Source: Aurifilum marmelostoma
Lineage: Eukaryota; Ascomycota; Sordariomycetes; Diaporthales; Cryphonectriaceae
Assembly: GCA_027559495.1 (NCBI GenBank)
Contig: JAMXSV010000010.1
Location: forward strand, 1,364,001-1,428,000
Length of the DNA stretch: 64,000 bases
Direction: 5' to 3'
Numbering within the stretch: the first letter of the stretch is position 1; every line of letters begins with the position of its first letter. The position numbers and the translations under genes were made by a program. The notes beneath the pieces are model-generated. The model was not told the DNA's origin. It saw only the letters and a list, made by a program, of their open reading frames with translations, and ran no database searches. This document shows, piece after piece, positions 1 through 12,636 of the stretch.

Positions 1-1132
1 TCGTCCCTGGACAACACACTCTGGGAAAGTAGGTGGCTTTTCTGCGTACATCGTGCTACACGCTCTGTCGATGCATTCTTTTAGTCTTGGCAATTATTGG
101 GAAAGCTATCTACGTATGTATCCGCTAACTCCGATCTGATATTACTCGACTTCTTTGTGCCCGTACAGGAACGTTGAAAACCTTTCTTAACCCTAGTATC
201 ATCCGGTCTCTTCTTTCCCGGTAATTATCTGGAGGTAAACAATTGCCTTGAATGTCAATAAAGGGCTTCCAGAAGGAGAAAAAAGCGAAGAGAAAATCGA
301 GGTCCCAAGCAGGACGAGAACTCCTGCCACACGGGACACCAATAGCACATCACACACTCTTGTTTCCTATATAGACGATCGATCCATGGGTCATAGGGTG
401 GGTTTATTGGCGTTGCCCTACCCAGGCAGAACACTCGCATAATAACTCCCACGAAAGAAGAGAGAAAAAAAAAAATAAAAATCGTATCCACACAGATCCT
501 TTCCAGCGCCGTAGCTCCGAGGTTGGTAAGGCCTTCCTATCCTGAGTTCTCAAGACGCTCGGTACGAGGTGGCGGGTGTTTCCTACCAGTCTCCCGTTTT
601 CATCCACAAGTACATGTATACAGATAAATCTTGTAGGATGATGGCGCTTACACCAAGTGACCCAGGTAAAATGTCTGCTTCCCCTAAGACCCTCGTAGTA
701 TTGAAGCCTGCTAAGGAATGAAGGAGGAAGGGCGTATTTTTGAGCCGTTCGCTTGCGCATGAGTCTGGCTGACATATACGTACGGAAGGAGTTATATGGG
801 TCTGGGTTCATTCATTTAAGTACTATGTATTTTTATGCGTAAATTATAAGTTTGAACAAAGGAGTCTGGTCCGTCCGTAGGGACCAACTTCAACACGCCA
901 GCTTAGTCGACAACACAGCAATCGGCTCAGTGTCAAGAACGAACATCAGCCCAAGACGGCAGGCAGCAGATGAGTCAGATCATGTGAAAGAAGAGTTCGA
1001 ATTCACGATTTTAGCTATACAGCCTGGTTAAACACGTCGTGCGTCTCCATCGTTTTTCACTCGCGGAGCTCAACATGTAATGAAGAATTCCTGCCGGACT
1101 TCAGTGGGCCTGTGCCTTGGTCAGCCCACTTC
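1..1132. other. Non-coding stretch, no supported gene
   Basis: No reading frame here has family-like content. A 135-codon minus-strand frame at 404-811 has no recognisable motif and ends in a phenylalanine run read from an A-rich tract. The stretch lies downstream of the 3' end of the minus-strand peroxin gene, so its right part probably holds that gene's 3' UTR and terminator. Confidence 0.5.
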
Positions 1133-3370
1133 CTATTCAAGCCCCATGACAACCTCATCGCCGACCCCCCAGCTGTCACCGCCCCTGGTACTCGGCGAGC
1201 CCAGTCCGACACCCAGGCGCTCTAGGCTTGCCGCCTCGTCCTCGCTCTGGGCCTCGCTCGTACGTCTGGACCTCCGCTGCCGCGGGCTGCCCGTGATGCT
1301 ATCCTTATCAGTCTGGTTGAGGCTTTGCTGCGACTTGCTGTCTGTCACTCTTCTCCGCAGCGAGGGCATCCTGAACCTCATCGAGCGCGACGACGACGAC
1401 AGCACCGAGGAGACGTCGTCGGCTTCGGCTCCTTCTTCCTTGATCTCTTGTAGTCCGTCGCTCTTGCGATCCCCAAAGAGGTCCTTGGAGCTTAACGAGT
1501 CGGAGGTTGTCGTGAACGGAGGTGCCAGCGTTGGTAATGTTGGTCGTGGTGGGAGGGACGGCGGCCGTTCAGCACCACGTGTCGGGGTAGTAGGTACTGG
1601 TGTATCTTCGGCGTCCTCGTCTGCGCCTGCTCGGGAGCTTGGCGTCTCTGCCTCGTCATCACTGTCGATCTCGACGAGCTCAGCGTCGCGGTACCATTTC
1701 CTTCGGCGCGTCCACCTGCCCCAGCCATCTTGACCTCGGCGGCCGTATTGCCACTGTAGTGAGCATGTCAGTCAGTATGCGCTCCCCAAGGTCTCCGGTG
1801 GTGCGAAAGTTCCCAGCAGCTGTAGAAATACCTTGTTATCATAGTAGACCCACCCGTTCCTCCCCGCCTCTCCATCATAATCCCAGGGCCCACGCTCGCC
1901 GTCGCCATCCAAGACAGTCTCATCCGGTACCCCGTCCACCCTCCAGCGACCCCCTTCGACCCACCTCCAGCGCATGGCGCTGTCATCCTCTACCTCGGGT
2001 AGCTCGAACTTGTCCTTGGAGGGCACCGGGTTGTTGTGCTCGTCCGTCCACGCAGCCCTCTCATAAGCGAATAGGCTGTTTGTCCACCCGAGTCCGACCC
2101 ATCGCCGCTGATTCTCGTAAATGATGAATGTGAACCTGACGCCGGCGTCATTGGCACCGCGGGCTCGGCGTATGGCCTTGGCCAGCTCCGACTCCCTGCC
2201 GGAAGCCGCGCGAGCCGTTGATTTCTTCTTACTGTTGGCGCTCATCGACTTCTCCAGAGCCTCCTGCGCCTTGGACTTCTTGCCTCGCGGGGCAGCCTTC
2301 TCGGGGATGCTGATATCCAATCCCGTCAGCAGGGCCGCCAGCCGACGTACGGTCGCACTACGCCAGAGTATTGTCCGCCCTGCCTTGACCACCCGTGCAT
2401 GCCACGTGAGGACGATGGTCCCGAAGCACAACACGACCCTCCTGGTTGTGACAATCCGGAACGGGGGAAGCGTGAGCGCGACCCAAAACGGAGTGCACAT
2501 CAGGATCCTGACCAACAGCCTCATGAGGGCGGGTCGTGTGGTGGCGCTGGTCGCCGTGCGCTGGGTGCTCAAGGAATCCGTCAGCTCCAGCAGGGGCTCC
2601 AGCAGGATGTTGCACCGCGCCGTGAGCTCCTTGAGCGTCTCGACAATCTCGTCTAGGGTCTTTTGGTGCTTGGTGTTGGTCACCTCGGAGGCAGCCCGAC
2701 TATGACCACCAGTCCCTCCTCCCCCTGCTGCAGACCCAGAGCCTCCCATCCCCGAAGCGGGCTCTTCGCTCCCCGTGGCGCCACCGCCGCTGCTGTTATC
2801 TGTGCCTGAGCTGCTACCTTTGCCTTTGCCTTTTGCCTTGGTCTTTGTCTTTGAAGGTGCTGCTCCCCCGGCCCCGCCATCCTCGCTCCATCCCGAACTA
2901 CTCAGTGGGCTGAAGCGCCGGCCGTACATACCCCCGATCAGGAGTAATACCAACACCACAGGACCTGCAAACCGTATGACGACATCTCCGTACAGCACGA
3001 TAGCCCAGAAGAGACCAACCAGCAGAAAGCTCTCCCAAGGGTCTCCTGTCGTCCAGGTCAACAGCCCGGCCAGCTTATTCAGGGGGAGCAGAAATGGGTG
3101 GCTGTAGGCGAGCGCGCGAGTGACCTGAGGTGGGGTGGCAAGGAGGAGGGGGGACTTCTGGTGAACGAGGATGGTCGAGAGGCGCTTTGCTGCCGAGATG
3201 GGCTGGGAGGTGGTGGACGAAGAGGCGAGGGTCAAAGGAGAGAAGGAAGCGTAGACGGGTGGTTGGGCGGGCGTAAGGTAGGAGGAGACGCCCGGTGGGT
3301 CATGGTTGGGAGTGCTGGAGGAGGCGGCGCTGTCGAGGGTGTCGCCTCGAGAGCGATGAGGAGTGGACAT
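1133..3370 (-). CDS. Pex23/Pex30-family peroxin with dysferlin domain (Pex24p family)
   Basis: Two exons, 1832..3370 and 1133..1753, flank a 78-bp intron (1754..1831, donor GTATTT, acceptor CTACAG). They give 719 residues from the ATG at 3370. Two hydrophobic regions, about residues 90-150 and 285-350, form the membrane (reticulon-like) part. The first half of a dysferlin domain starts near residue 411 (IIYENQRRWVGLGW). Its closing half is restored only by splicing: WVYYDNK joins WQYGRRG, followed by GRWTRRRKWYRD, the classic DysFC tryptophan/arginine pattern. The C-terminal ~170 residues are acidic and serine-rich, a likely disordered tail. Known members (Pex23, Pex30-32) sit in ER or peroxisome membranes at contact sites and control peroxisome number and size. 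Family assignment is firm. Which paralogue this is cannot be told from sequence alone. Confidence 0.87.
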
Positions 3371-3706
3371 GTGTGTTAGCCAGGGAGTGTCCTAAACGAG
3401 GTGACAATTTGCGTTAGCTGAGCCTGCTGGAGAAGATAATGCTGGTGGCTCGTATCGTTCCTCTTCTGTCGCTGGAGAGCGGCGACGGGGAGAAGGGCAG
3501 TGGAGGCAGGACGAAGCAGAAAGACCATGACACGGAAGACGAGAAACGAGGAGGAAGTCCTGGAGCTCAGAAGCCCAGACGGGGAACATCAAGACAAGGT
3601 AACATGATGACGACTGATTTTCTTGAGATCCTAGAGCAGTATTGGTGGGAGGTGCGAACGTGGCAGCGGCGGGGCTGTTGTGGTGACATAGAAAGTCAGG
3701 CGCAAA

Positions 3707-3730
3707 GGTGGTGGTGGTGGTGGTGGTGGT
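3707..3730. repeat. (GGT)8 microsatellite
   Basis: Eight uninterrupted GGT units about 340 bp upstream of the peroxin start codon. Likely to vary in length between isolates. Confidence 0.95.
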
Positions 3731-4373
3731 GACAATGACAATGGCTTGGGCTGGTATCTGATATGGTTGGGGGGAGGATGTAAGGCTGCAAGGGGAGGAT
3801 CGCTATAGTTTAGAGTGGGCATGCACCGCTGACGTCTGCCCTGGTGCTACCTCAGCTGCCACTGCACTGTTGCTGGCCACTGCCGCCACCGTTCAACACC
3901 GCCAGCGCTCAATCTTCTTCCTACCCAAGGTGTGTGGATGATCCAACGCCAGTGAGATGAAGACAGAAGAAGAAAAAAGGAACACCAAAAAAAAAAAAAA
4001 AATCCACAACAATAGAGAGAGGCAGGGGGGAAAAACAAGACTTACTAATGCAGCCATCTAAAGTCCCTTTGGCTTTTCTGTATGGCCCTTCTACTCCAGC
4101 TCTTCTTCCGCCCTGATCTTCTTGTCCGTCCCCAGCCTGTCACTCAATCAGCCGACGAAGAAGGGGGCTCGCCTCTCGCTCTGTTGCAGCTGAAACTCTC
4201 GTATCTGGCGGCCGTGGTACTGCAGATCTCCACACACCTTCCAAGCACGACGGTGTTGGTGCTACGACGTCATCGGATGTCTGCTCCCTGAAGAAAACAA
4301 AAAGAGGCACGACAGGCTGTCTCGGCACGGGCGGAATAGACTGCGTGGCTCGTGGAAGAGGGACAATAGCAGC

Positions 4374-4396
4374 CAGCAGCAGCAGCAGCAGCAGCA
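4374..4396. repeat. (CAG)7 microsatellite
   Basis: Tandem CAG units in non-coding sequence. No reading frame through it looks like a gene. Confidence 0.9.
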
Positions 4397-5207
4397 CGAG
4401 ACATGAGACCTGTCTGATCAGTTTTTTATCTGTCGTCAACAGCGGATGAAAGTAAGAAAAAGAAGCCTGACTGCCAGGAGGATTAGGTACGGGGGCCACG
4501 TGAGGTGCCAGGCTCGGGAGAGGCAGCGAAGCAGAAGCTCCGGGGCCGCGGCGCTGGCCTTACTTTCCTCATCCCTGCACACAATCACATGCAAATGATA
4601 GACACTGCACAAGGACGCACGTGGTATGGTCTACTGTACCCACCACAGAACGTGCTTTGTAGAGAGGTACGAACTCTACCTGCACGGAACATACAATCTC
4701 GTCGTCTATAATACTTGGTCTACAACACGCTCTTCGCGTGGAATACAAGTATACAAGCATGGACAAGCATGGAGGTACAAAATGAAATAAGCGGGGAAAA
4801 CAAATAAGCAAGGCTCGTTTAGCATTGCTCTGTCGATACATGCCCTGTATGCCCTCAAGCTGTGAAACTCCCAAGCAAATGCAAAACAACTTTCCATCCC
4901 TTTTGAGGCAAATGCCGCAGACCCACCGTGCCAGCTATTCTGCCCATCTCTTCCGTCCTGCTATGTACCGGTCCTGAACTTCTTCCATCATACCAGTGTC
5001 TCACCCTTCGTTGTTGCTATATACACCAGCTAACCGGGCAAGACAAACTCGCAAAATACGTTGGCAATGCCGAAAAGGAAATCAATATTGTACCTCCACT
5101 GCTGGGTCTTATCTTCCGGGGCGGCCATTTGGTCCTCTGCACCTTCGACCACTCCACCGCAAATGTCACGGGTGAGCCGGCAGGCGAGATCGCCAAACCG
5201 GACCAGG

Positions 5208-8200
5208 TTAAATCTTGCCACCTTCTCCAGAGATTGGGGTGCCCAGCTGAGTCGTGGGCGTTGACAACTCGTCTCTGGGCCTCTCGGACCGCACAGACAT
5301 CGTCTCCTTGGACGCCGCTGCTGCGTCATGAGAAGTCTGGCCGGGGACAAGCGAGGACACGCCGACGAATGATGCACGATGAGTTTGTGACTGTTGTGGC
5401 GGCGCGACGGACGTATCGCGGGCCGTCGCCTCCCATTTGTTCGGCATGCTGGCGCCAGGCACCACGATCTTGGGCGAGGTGTGTCCTACCTCCGCGCCCT
5501 GCACCGGCGTTGTTGACGAGCTCCTGGGCGTTATCGTCGTGGACTGGCTCGGGGGCGACAGAATATGCGACAAGGACGGCGACCGCTGGGCGGCGTTACT
5601 GGGAAGCTGGCGGGCAGACTGGACAGTGGGTGGTCGGAACGAGGATGCTGCATGGCCTCCATAAACCGGCGCTGAAGTAGACCGCTTCTCAGGCTCGTCT
5701 CGTGCCATCTGCGCCTTGATGGCTTCGTACTGTCTATACGGATCCATGAGGCCGTCGCCGGCCGCCAGCTGTCTGGAGTTCTGATCCGTGTTGAGGATAT
5801 TGACCAGGTCTGATGCCTTGCGAGGAGCTTCAGCATCGCTTCGGGGCATCTCATCAGATCTCGAGCGGTGGTGCGCTGCAAATGGCGCGTGTGGTGAGCG
5901 TGTTGGCTGTGCAGACGGCTCAAAGCTGTTTTGACGCGGCCCGGATGCGGGGGCCTTCGCGGCGCTCTCCGGCACCTCCGACGATGCTCTGCTGCGGCTG
6001 GCCGCCTCCCTGACAGCTGCCGCTGCCTTTGCCTGCACGCTCTTTCGCAGACTCTCTTGCTCAGACAGTACTGACAAGATGTCGCGCTGGTCTCCTGCCT
6101 CAGTACCGACTGGCAGGAGCTCAGACTCGCCAGATCGCTTCTTGGTGTCGGCTTGTTGAGAGAGGAGGATTTCTGTTTCAACATCGGACTTCTCCGTCGC
6201 GGGCGTGTCCTTATCAGCTGCACTCTCATCCAGGCTCATCTCGCTGACAGGCCCCCGTCGGCTGCTTGGTCGAGATGACGATTTAGACTTGGTGTCCAGA
6301 TGTCCAGACGTCCTCCGGCTAGGGCGGACACCGTCATCCTTATCACTGTCGTCCTCATGGCCTGTAGCCTCCATCTCCACATCGGAATTGTCGGATCCCG
6401 AATCTGCGACATAGTTGGAGCCGTCAGGCTCAGGGACAGGACCAATATTCATGGCCATAGGGTCCTCGTCGTCACTGTCACTACCACTGCCGAAACCAAA
6501 GGGGCCAGGCTTGTCCTGGATTGGGCTCTGGTTGTCGGTGTTGGCGGAGCGCAGAGATGGCCACTGAGCTGAGACCTCTTCTGAGGTCGCCGAGGTCGGC
6601 TCGCCGGGCCCTAGTCTCTTGAAGTCTTCCCAGTTCTTACGGTGCATCATGTGCTGTGAGTACCACTCACGAGCAGTCGACAGTCCTCTCTTGTCCACGT
6701 GCTCTGGAGGGTCGTCCAGGTCTACCTCACGAAGCTTCTGTGCAGGGAGCCAACCCAAGGAATGTCTCTGGTGGCCATCGAAGAACATGACCGGATACTC
6801 GCGCTTGTCAACCTTTGGGCCGCCGTCCTCGTAAGCAGGTTGCCAGCCTTTGATGAGGAGACTAACGCGATCGACCCGGTAACACTTTGGGACCTTGCTC
6901 ATCAGTTGTGTTTCCTGGAGCTTCTCTCTCAGACCCACCTCCCTGAGGCTGCCGTCTGGTCTGATAGGCAGCAGGACTAGCATGTACCATTTCTTGGTAG
7001 GCGCCCAGAGCCCCTGATAGAACTTGCCCTCCTGGGGTAGTGTGACCTCGGCAGCTGTTTTGACGGGCGGCGGTGGCTTCGGATTCTTCTTGGTAGGGCT
7101 GTCACCGCTAGCTAAAATCTCAGGCCCGTCCGTGAGTCGTCGGCGGCCCTCCTTGGTGAGCAGATTCATGTTGAAAACATGGTATTTGTCCTCTCTGAGC
7201 GCACGCTCGAACTCGCGATTATTCAACTCGGCCAGCTGGGCGTTGCAGCCCAAGACACGATGGCCGCATACCTCCATAGCGAGGTCATGCCTCTTCTCCA
7301 TGTTTCCGTGTTGGGGACTGTGCACGTGTTTAGCAGCTCCATGGACCGGGTTCCCGAAGCCGAAATGCACCTGATGCTCGTCACATCTCACGATATACCA
7401 GTTCCCTGAGCCGGTCTTCCACTCAAAGATCTTGTGCTTATACTGAGCCCTGCCATTTTGATAGATCTCGTCAAAGGTGACCGTACGTTCGGTCCGCGTC
7501 TCCAAGGTGACAGGCGAGGCCATATGACTATGTGGGCTCTGCTTCAGTGGTGACGGCAGCACGCCATGAATCTCCTCGACCGGTCTGTCGCTTGTCCGTG
7601 GGCGCTTTGAATATGGTCCTCCATGAATATCCTCCGTTGCCGACAAATCGACAGCCTTCCTCTTCGCTTCGGGGCGCGCAGGTGTTACTTCTGGGGCGAT
7701 CGGGCCATGATTTACTGGCCGGTTCAAAGTCACCTCCGAACGCTGTTGTAGATCGGTGGATTTGCGCTCGTCGTAGATCTGCCGGGCCACTAGAGGCTGT
7801 GCAGAACGTGGCTCGATAGGACCACGTTCGATCTGGCGAGGCTCAATCTGGCGCGGCTCTAGAGGACGAGGCTCGGAAGGAATCGGATTCCGCTGTTTGG
7901 GTGTTGGTTCAAGCGGCGTAGGGTATGGAGCCACGTAGTCTCGACATGGGGGCTCCTGGATGATGAATTCCCTGATAGCATCACTCGGGATGGGCTTCGG
8001 CATCACCTGCTGACGGAATGGCGGGGTCACGATCGCAGATGTGGCTGTTGGAGATATGATACGATCGCCATTGTTGGACTGCCATGATTGTTAGCTCAGC
8101 TATCACATGTGTCGTTGGGAAGTTGGGCTTACGGGGACGTTGGAAGGCACCCGTGGCGGAGCTGCGGGCACGCTGAGAACAGATTGTGGATGACGTGCCG

Positions 8201-8657
8201 CAGTTGCGGTCGACATTACCAACCGGGACGCCTCGTTATGAAACCGCCTCTCGACATCCTTCCTGTTCGCGGCGTGCTCCTCCCGCATTCGCTCCTGCTG
8301 CATGCGCAGTTTTACCTGGGCCTCAACGGTAGCATGGGCTGTCTGCGTCAAGCCAGCGTAGAGACTTTGCATCCCTTGCTGGAAATGCTGAAACAGGCGG
8401 TCAAGCTGGTCACGTATCTGCCCATCAATTGCGGCTTGCTGTTGGTGATGATGACGGTCCAACCGCTCTAGCTCATCCTTTTGCTCCTTTCTCATAGCGC
8501 TGAATCTGGCTAGATCGAACTCGTCCTCTTCGGATTCGCGCCCGTGAGGCCGGGGACCGGTCGGTGTGGGAAGAAACTCGTTCACCGGGTGAGAGCTCAT
8601 GTTTGCCATCATCGCCTGGTGAGTAGGTAATGGCTTGACTGAAGAGGTTCCCACCAT
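5208..8657 (-). CDS. Large conserved fungal protein with coiled coil and CDEH zinc-like cluster
   Basis: Exons 8133..8657 and 5208..8078, joined across a 54-bp intron (8079..8132, GTAAGC...GGCAG), give 1131 residues from the ATG at 8657. Residues ~50-145 form a charged, Gln/Arg-rich coiled coil. Around residue 407 lies a block with CDEH followed by spaced histidines (HFGFG, AAKHVH, QHGNMEKRH), which could bind one zinc ion like a divergent C2H2 or BED finger. A second conserved block (GKFYQGLW...KKWYML) starts near 525. The rest is long, low-complexity and Ser/Pro/Asp-rich, with QIEPR-like repeats before the finger. I do not recognise a characterised orthologue; a nuclear regulatory role is inference. 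The coding start is uncertain: a good acceptor (branch GCTGAC, TTTCAG ending at 8693) lies just upstream, and the frame stays open from it to the chosen ATG, so an upstream coding exon is possible. Confidence 0.7.
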
Positions 8658-11600
8658 GGGACAAGGGTGGCCGATGGCTTTGCCTTCTGCCTGAAACCCA
8701 AAAGAAAATACTAGAGAGATTCGGAGTCAGCTTGAAGGAATTATACTCAGTGCTGAGAGTAAGGAGCACAAAAGACAAAGCCAGACAGTATGAAGGGCCT
8801 GTGATGCCAGTTGCGGGGCCACGTGCACACAGCTCTGCTCTGCAAAGACAACATTTGATGACTTTGGCCCGAGGACAAAGAAGCCCTGGAGCATATATGA
8901 GAGCTTGTTTGACCCGGGAGAAGAAAAAGACAAAGCTTGGGTGAGGGGGGAGAGAGGCAAGTATCTAGGCCTCTGGTTGTGGGTATGGGCTCTCTTGGTT
9001 GGGATGAGAACCACTGTGGGGTAGGTAGGAGACTTCAGCTACCAAAAATGATGAACATGTAAAGATTGGAAAATACTTCAATGTATAATATAAGGAGACG
9101 CTACCTTCTTGGGGAGAGGACAGTATAGCCAGTAATCTCTGGTAATTTGAATGACGATGGGATAGATTGATGAAATATGTATTGCAGTTGAGGTTATCCC
9201 TTGTGTCCCATGTCCTCGAGGATTGTGTTCCAAACAAATGTCAGGGTATCAATAAGGAGGAGGAGAAGATGGGAGAAAAGATGAAAATGAGAGAGGGGTC
9301 TGTAATGAGATATCGGGCAGTGTTCTGGTGGCGAGGGAAGTCAAGGTGTGGATGAGGTGGTGAGATTCCGTTGAGAAAAAGAAAGACTAGGTGCAGGAGC
9401 TGACTGGGTGGTTACTGCATCATGTATTTGTCGATGCTGCAGGTCAGCGTGTCCACGTCCATGTCCTTGTCATGTCGCTCTTTCTTCTTGAGCCCACTTG
9501 GACCAGAAGCAAGAGCGAGGTGGGGATCCACTTTTAACAACTTTCCTTCGAGTCCATACATAAAAAAAGTACAAGGGTACCTATATCGAACCATAAGGGC
9601 CGTACAGTATATGCACCAAAAGTCCACTTGGACTAGGTTTGTCAATCTATACCGTGCGACCGGTTGGCATGATAATATGGACCATCATTGCTCGTACCTT
9701 TGTTCAGTTCTTGGATAAAGCCTTGACTCGAGAAAATGCCCAATCTTTTTGTCGCCGCCCTCAACTGTGCCACGAGTATCTATCCAGACTTGGAGCATCA
9801 GCTGCAGGGCATCATACAGCAGGGATTGATGTTCTGAATATGAATATCTATATCGCCAGAGCCAGAGCCAGTCAGCAAGCCGAGACCTCCCAAGACATCA
9901 TTCACACACTCGGACTTGTTGTGCTCTGTGCCGATACCCACACCATGCTGGGTGCTGTAATGGGAAACAATAGCCTGAATAACGACCAGGCGGTTTGTAG
10001 CTCTCTAGTGGACGCCGCCATGCAGAAGCCAAAAAAAATGTGAGACATGCATCATACTTAACTTGATAATGTACTCGGACGGAGATGTTCCATATGAATA
10101 GGGTGGGAAGGGGGGAGAAAATAATATGTATATAGATTCGACTTACTTCCCTGTCCTCGAATGACGATCTTTGTTTTTTTTTTTAATCAGGACAACCCTA
10201 TAATCCTTGCTCGGAGGTTTCCTTCTTACTTAAGTATGTTGCAATTAGAGTGAGTGGCATCCGGCATGTCACATGCAGGCCTATTACTCCCTTGCTATGG
10301 CGGTTGGGACCGGAAATGGAGCATCAAGAAACAGAAGAAGAAAAAAAAGAAATGAAAAATCCACGATAGGATCACACATGCAGCGACGTGATGCGTAGCG
10401 CCTTGGGTTTTATATGACAAAGTTAGACAAATAGTCCAATACCTATCAAGTAAGATTATGGAGGGATGGCCCTAAAAAAAGAAATTTTGTGCCAGAGGTA
10501 TACTTAGCTGTCGGATCATAAAAAGCAACGCCCTGGCCCCCTGTCTCTCCGCGTCCCGTCCTTTATGGCTCTGCTATGATGCTCCCACAACCTCCAGGCT
10601 GCAGTATGTGATGCCCTGTTGTAGCATTCTGGGGCCAAGCTGAACTACTTACTGTACTGTATTCCTTCCTGGTCACGCCCTTTGATAAGAACATCTAAGG
10701 TGCTGTTGCATATCGATGATGCATTGCATTCTTTCTATTGCAAATAGTGTGCCCCCCTCTCCCTCGTCGCTCCCCTGAATCTATATGCTAGGTGGCGGGC
10801 GGACTTGGCGAAAACGAAGGTGCTTCTGGAAATCCAAGTATGACCAAGAGGAACAAAGTTCCCACAGGTCGGTTTTCTCCGACACTATCGCGTAATCGGC
10901 CCAGGTAATCTGTCACTGTGTCAGGCATGAACGGGGCGCCCCTCGCATCATACAAAAGACAAGCGACGTTCTCTTGGCATAAAGGCGCACGGTATGGCTG
11001 TGCTATGGTTCAAAAAAAAATAAAAATTCCGCCCTAGGCCCGAAATGCTATGTGCTAACGGCAAGATCTCTTACTAACGGCAAATCCTTGGGATCTTGGC
11101 CGTCCTCGAGACCTACTCCGTACTCCGTCCTGCCGCACGCTGGTCCCAGGCTATGGGCTGGCAGCTGATGCCAATTTGTATCATGGTAATACCAACTACA
11201 CCGCTCAGACCCTACCAGATACGAGATTGATCCACGGGAGGAGGATCCTGGCCCGGCGAGTCATAGTAAGCAAGCTATCGGTGGCTAATGTCAGCTGTAC
11301 GTTATGGAATGTTAGCATAACCAGCACCAGGCTTATACTATGGCACACTGTACGTCCGAAATTCCTTCTCTCTCTCCTCCGATTAAACTGGCGCATCCAC
11401 CTCTACGAGCCGAATAAGCTACCCAGTCGACAGCCAGCCCGGACTCCTCCTCTTCCTCCTTCGTGTAAGTGGCATGCCCTGTCTGTCCTCTGACCGCTAT
11501 CTGAAACAACGGCCCATTTCTCCATATTGACATGCCAGCACTCTTGATTCAGCCTTTGGAGTTGAGGTCCATCTGGACCACGACTCAGCGCTCTGCCCTA

Positions 11601-12601
11601 CATTTCCTATTCATGACACTGGCAGAAAGTTTAAAATCTTCGGCAAACCAGGCCCGTAGAATGTTGATCGGCACTTTTCGTCTTCTATCGCACAGAGTCA
11701 TCTCCACAGCATCTGGGGACCCCCATCACCGATCATCGATCTCCTGGCCCCCCTCCCCCCTATCATAGCCAACAAGACTGGTGTGCCTATCGCAAAAACT
11801 TACGCTATACGCGCGGGTGACATCAAGGCGGGAGCGGCATATGCACGAATCCACTAGAGGAGCTCAATCATCAGGAAAGATTAAAATCACGGACCCCACC
11901 CCTACACAAAAGTATCCTAAGGCGGATCTGAAATTGGCTCGTCAGCGCAGGTAGCGATTTGTTAACATAACAAGGGTGGCCGTCGCAATTATGCGCCGGT
12001 GGGTTCCAAGGGCAGCCAACACCGGTGCATCCGACTGTGGCTGGCTGGACTCCAGATGACAGGTCACCAAACTTGCTGTGCTCTCGCGGTTCTGCCCTTG
12101 CATTTACCTTATTGAGCTTCGAGGGCATCAGGTTCTAAAGCTCTCAGCAGGTCAGCAAAGCACTCCACACCAACCGATCGCACGTACTAGAGTACATAGT
12201 ACGTGCGCAAGCACCTCTGGCGGTTGTTTTTGGTCTTCTGGCAGGGGGGTTCTTGGTCCGAGTGACAATTATTCCCCAGTATTTTTATTTTCTTGGGAGC
12301 TTGCGAGAGCGGCGGCCTGAGGTTAATTCACAGCCAATCTGTTCCGAACACGACAGCTGCATGAATAACGCCACACACCAATCTATAGACATTGGTTTTT
12401 TTTTATTTGGCTATAGACAAATGGACCAACGATCTTTAGGGTCACCGGACAATAGAAGAACCCCGTTTACACACACTATAATCCAACCACCAATAGTACG
12501 AGTTCTAAGGCCCATGATAGAAGACCACGTCATGTGCCAGCCTACCATACACAGAACTCTCGGCAAAATTAATTAAATGCTGATTGATAGTCGGGGAAGC
12601 T

Positions 12602-12636
<35 letters not shown>

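Larger units (their letters stand above)
3371..5207. other. Intergenic region with microsatellites; upstream of peroxin gene
   Basis: This stretch separates two minus-strand genes, so it should hold the peroxin promoter (next to 3370) and the 3' end of the neighbour (next to 5207). It contains a (GGT)8 tract, an A run and a (CAG)n tract. Reading frames here are short or arise from the repeats. Confidence 0.6.

Noticed and set aside
404..811. 135-codon minus-strand frame near the left edge
   Set aside because: Ends in an A-tract-derived Phe run and shows no family features.
4928..5680. 250-codon plus-strand open frame
   Set aside because: Its right half is antisense to the 1131-residue minus-strand gene and its left half has no motif.
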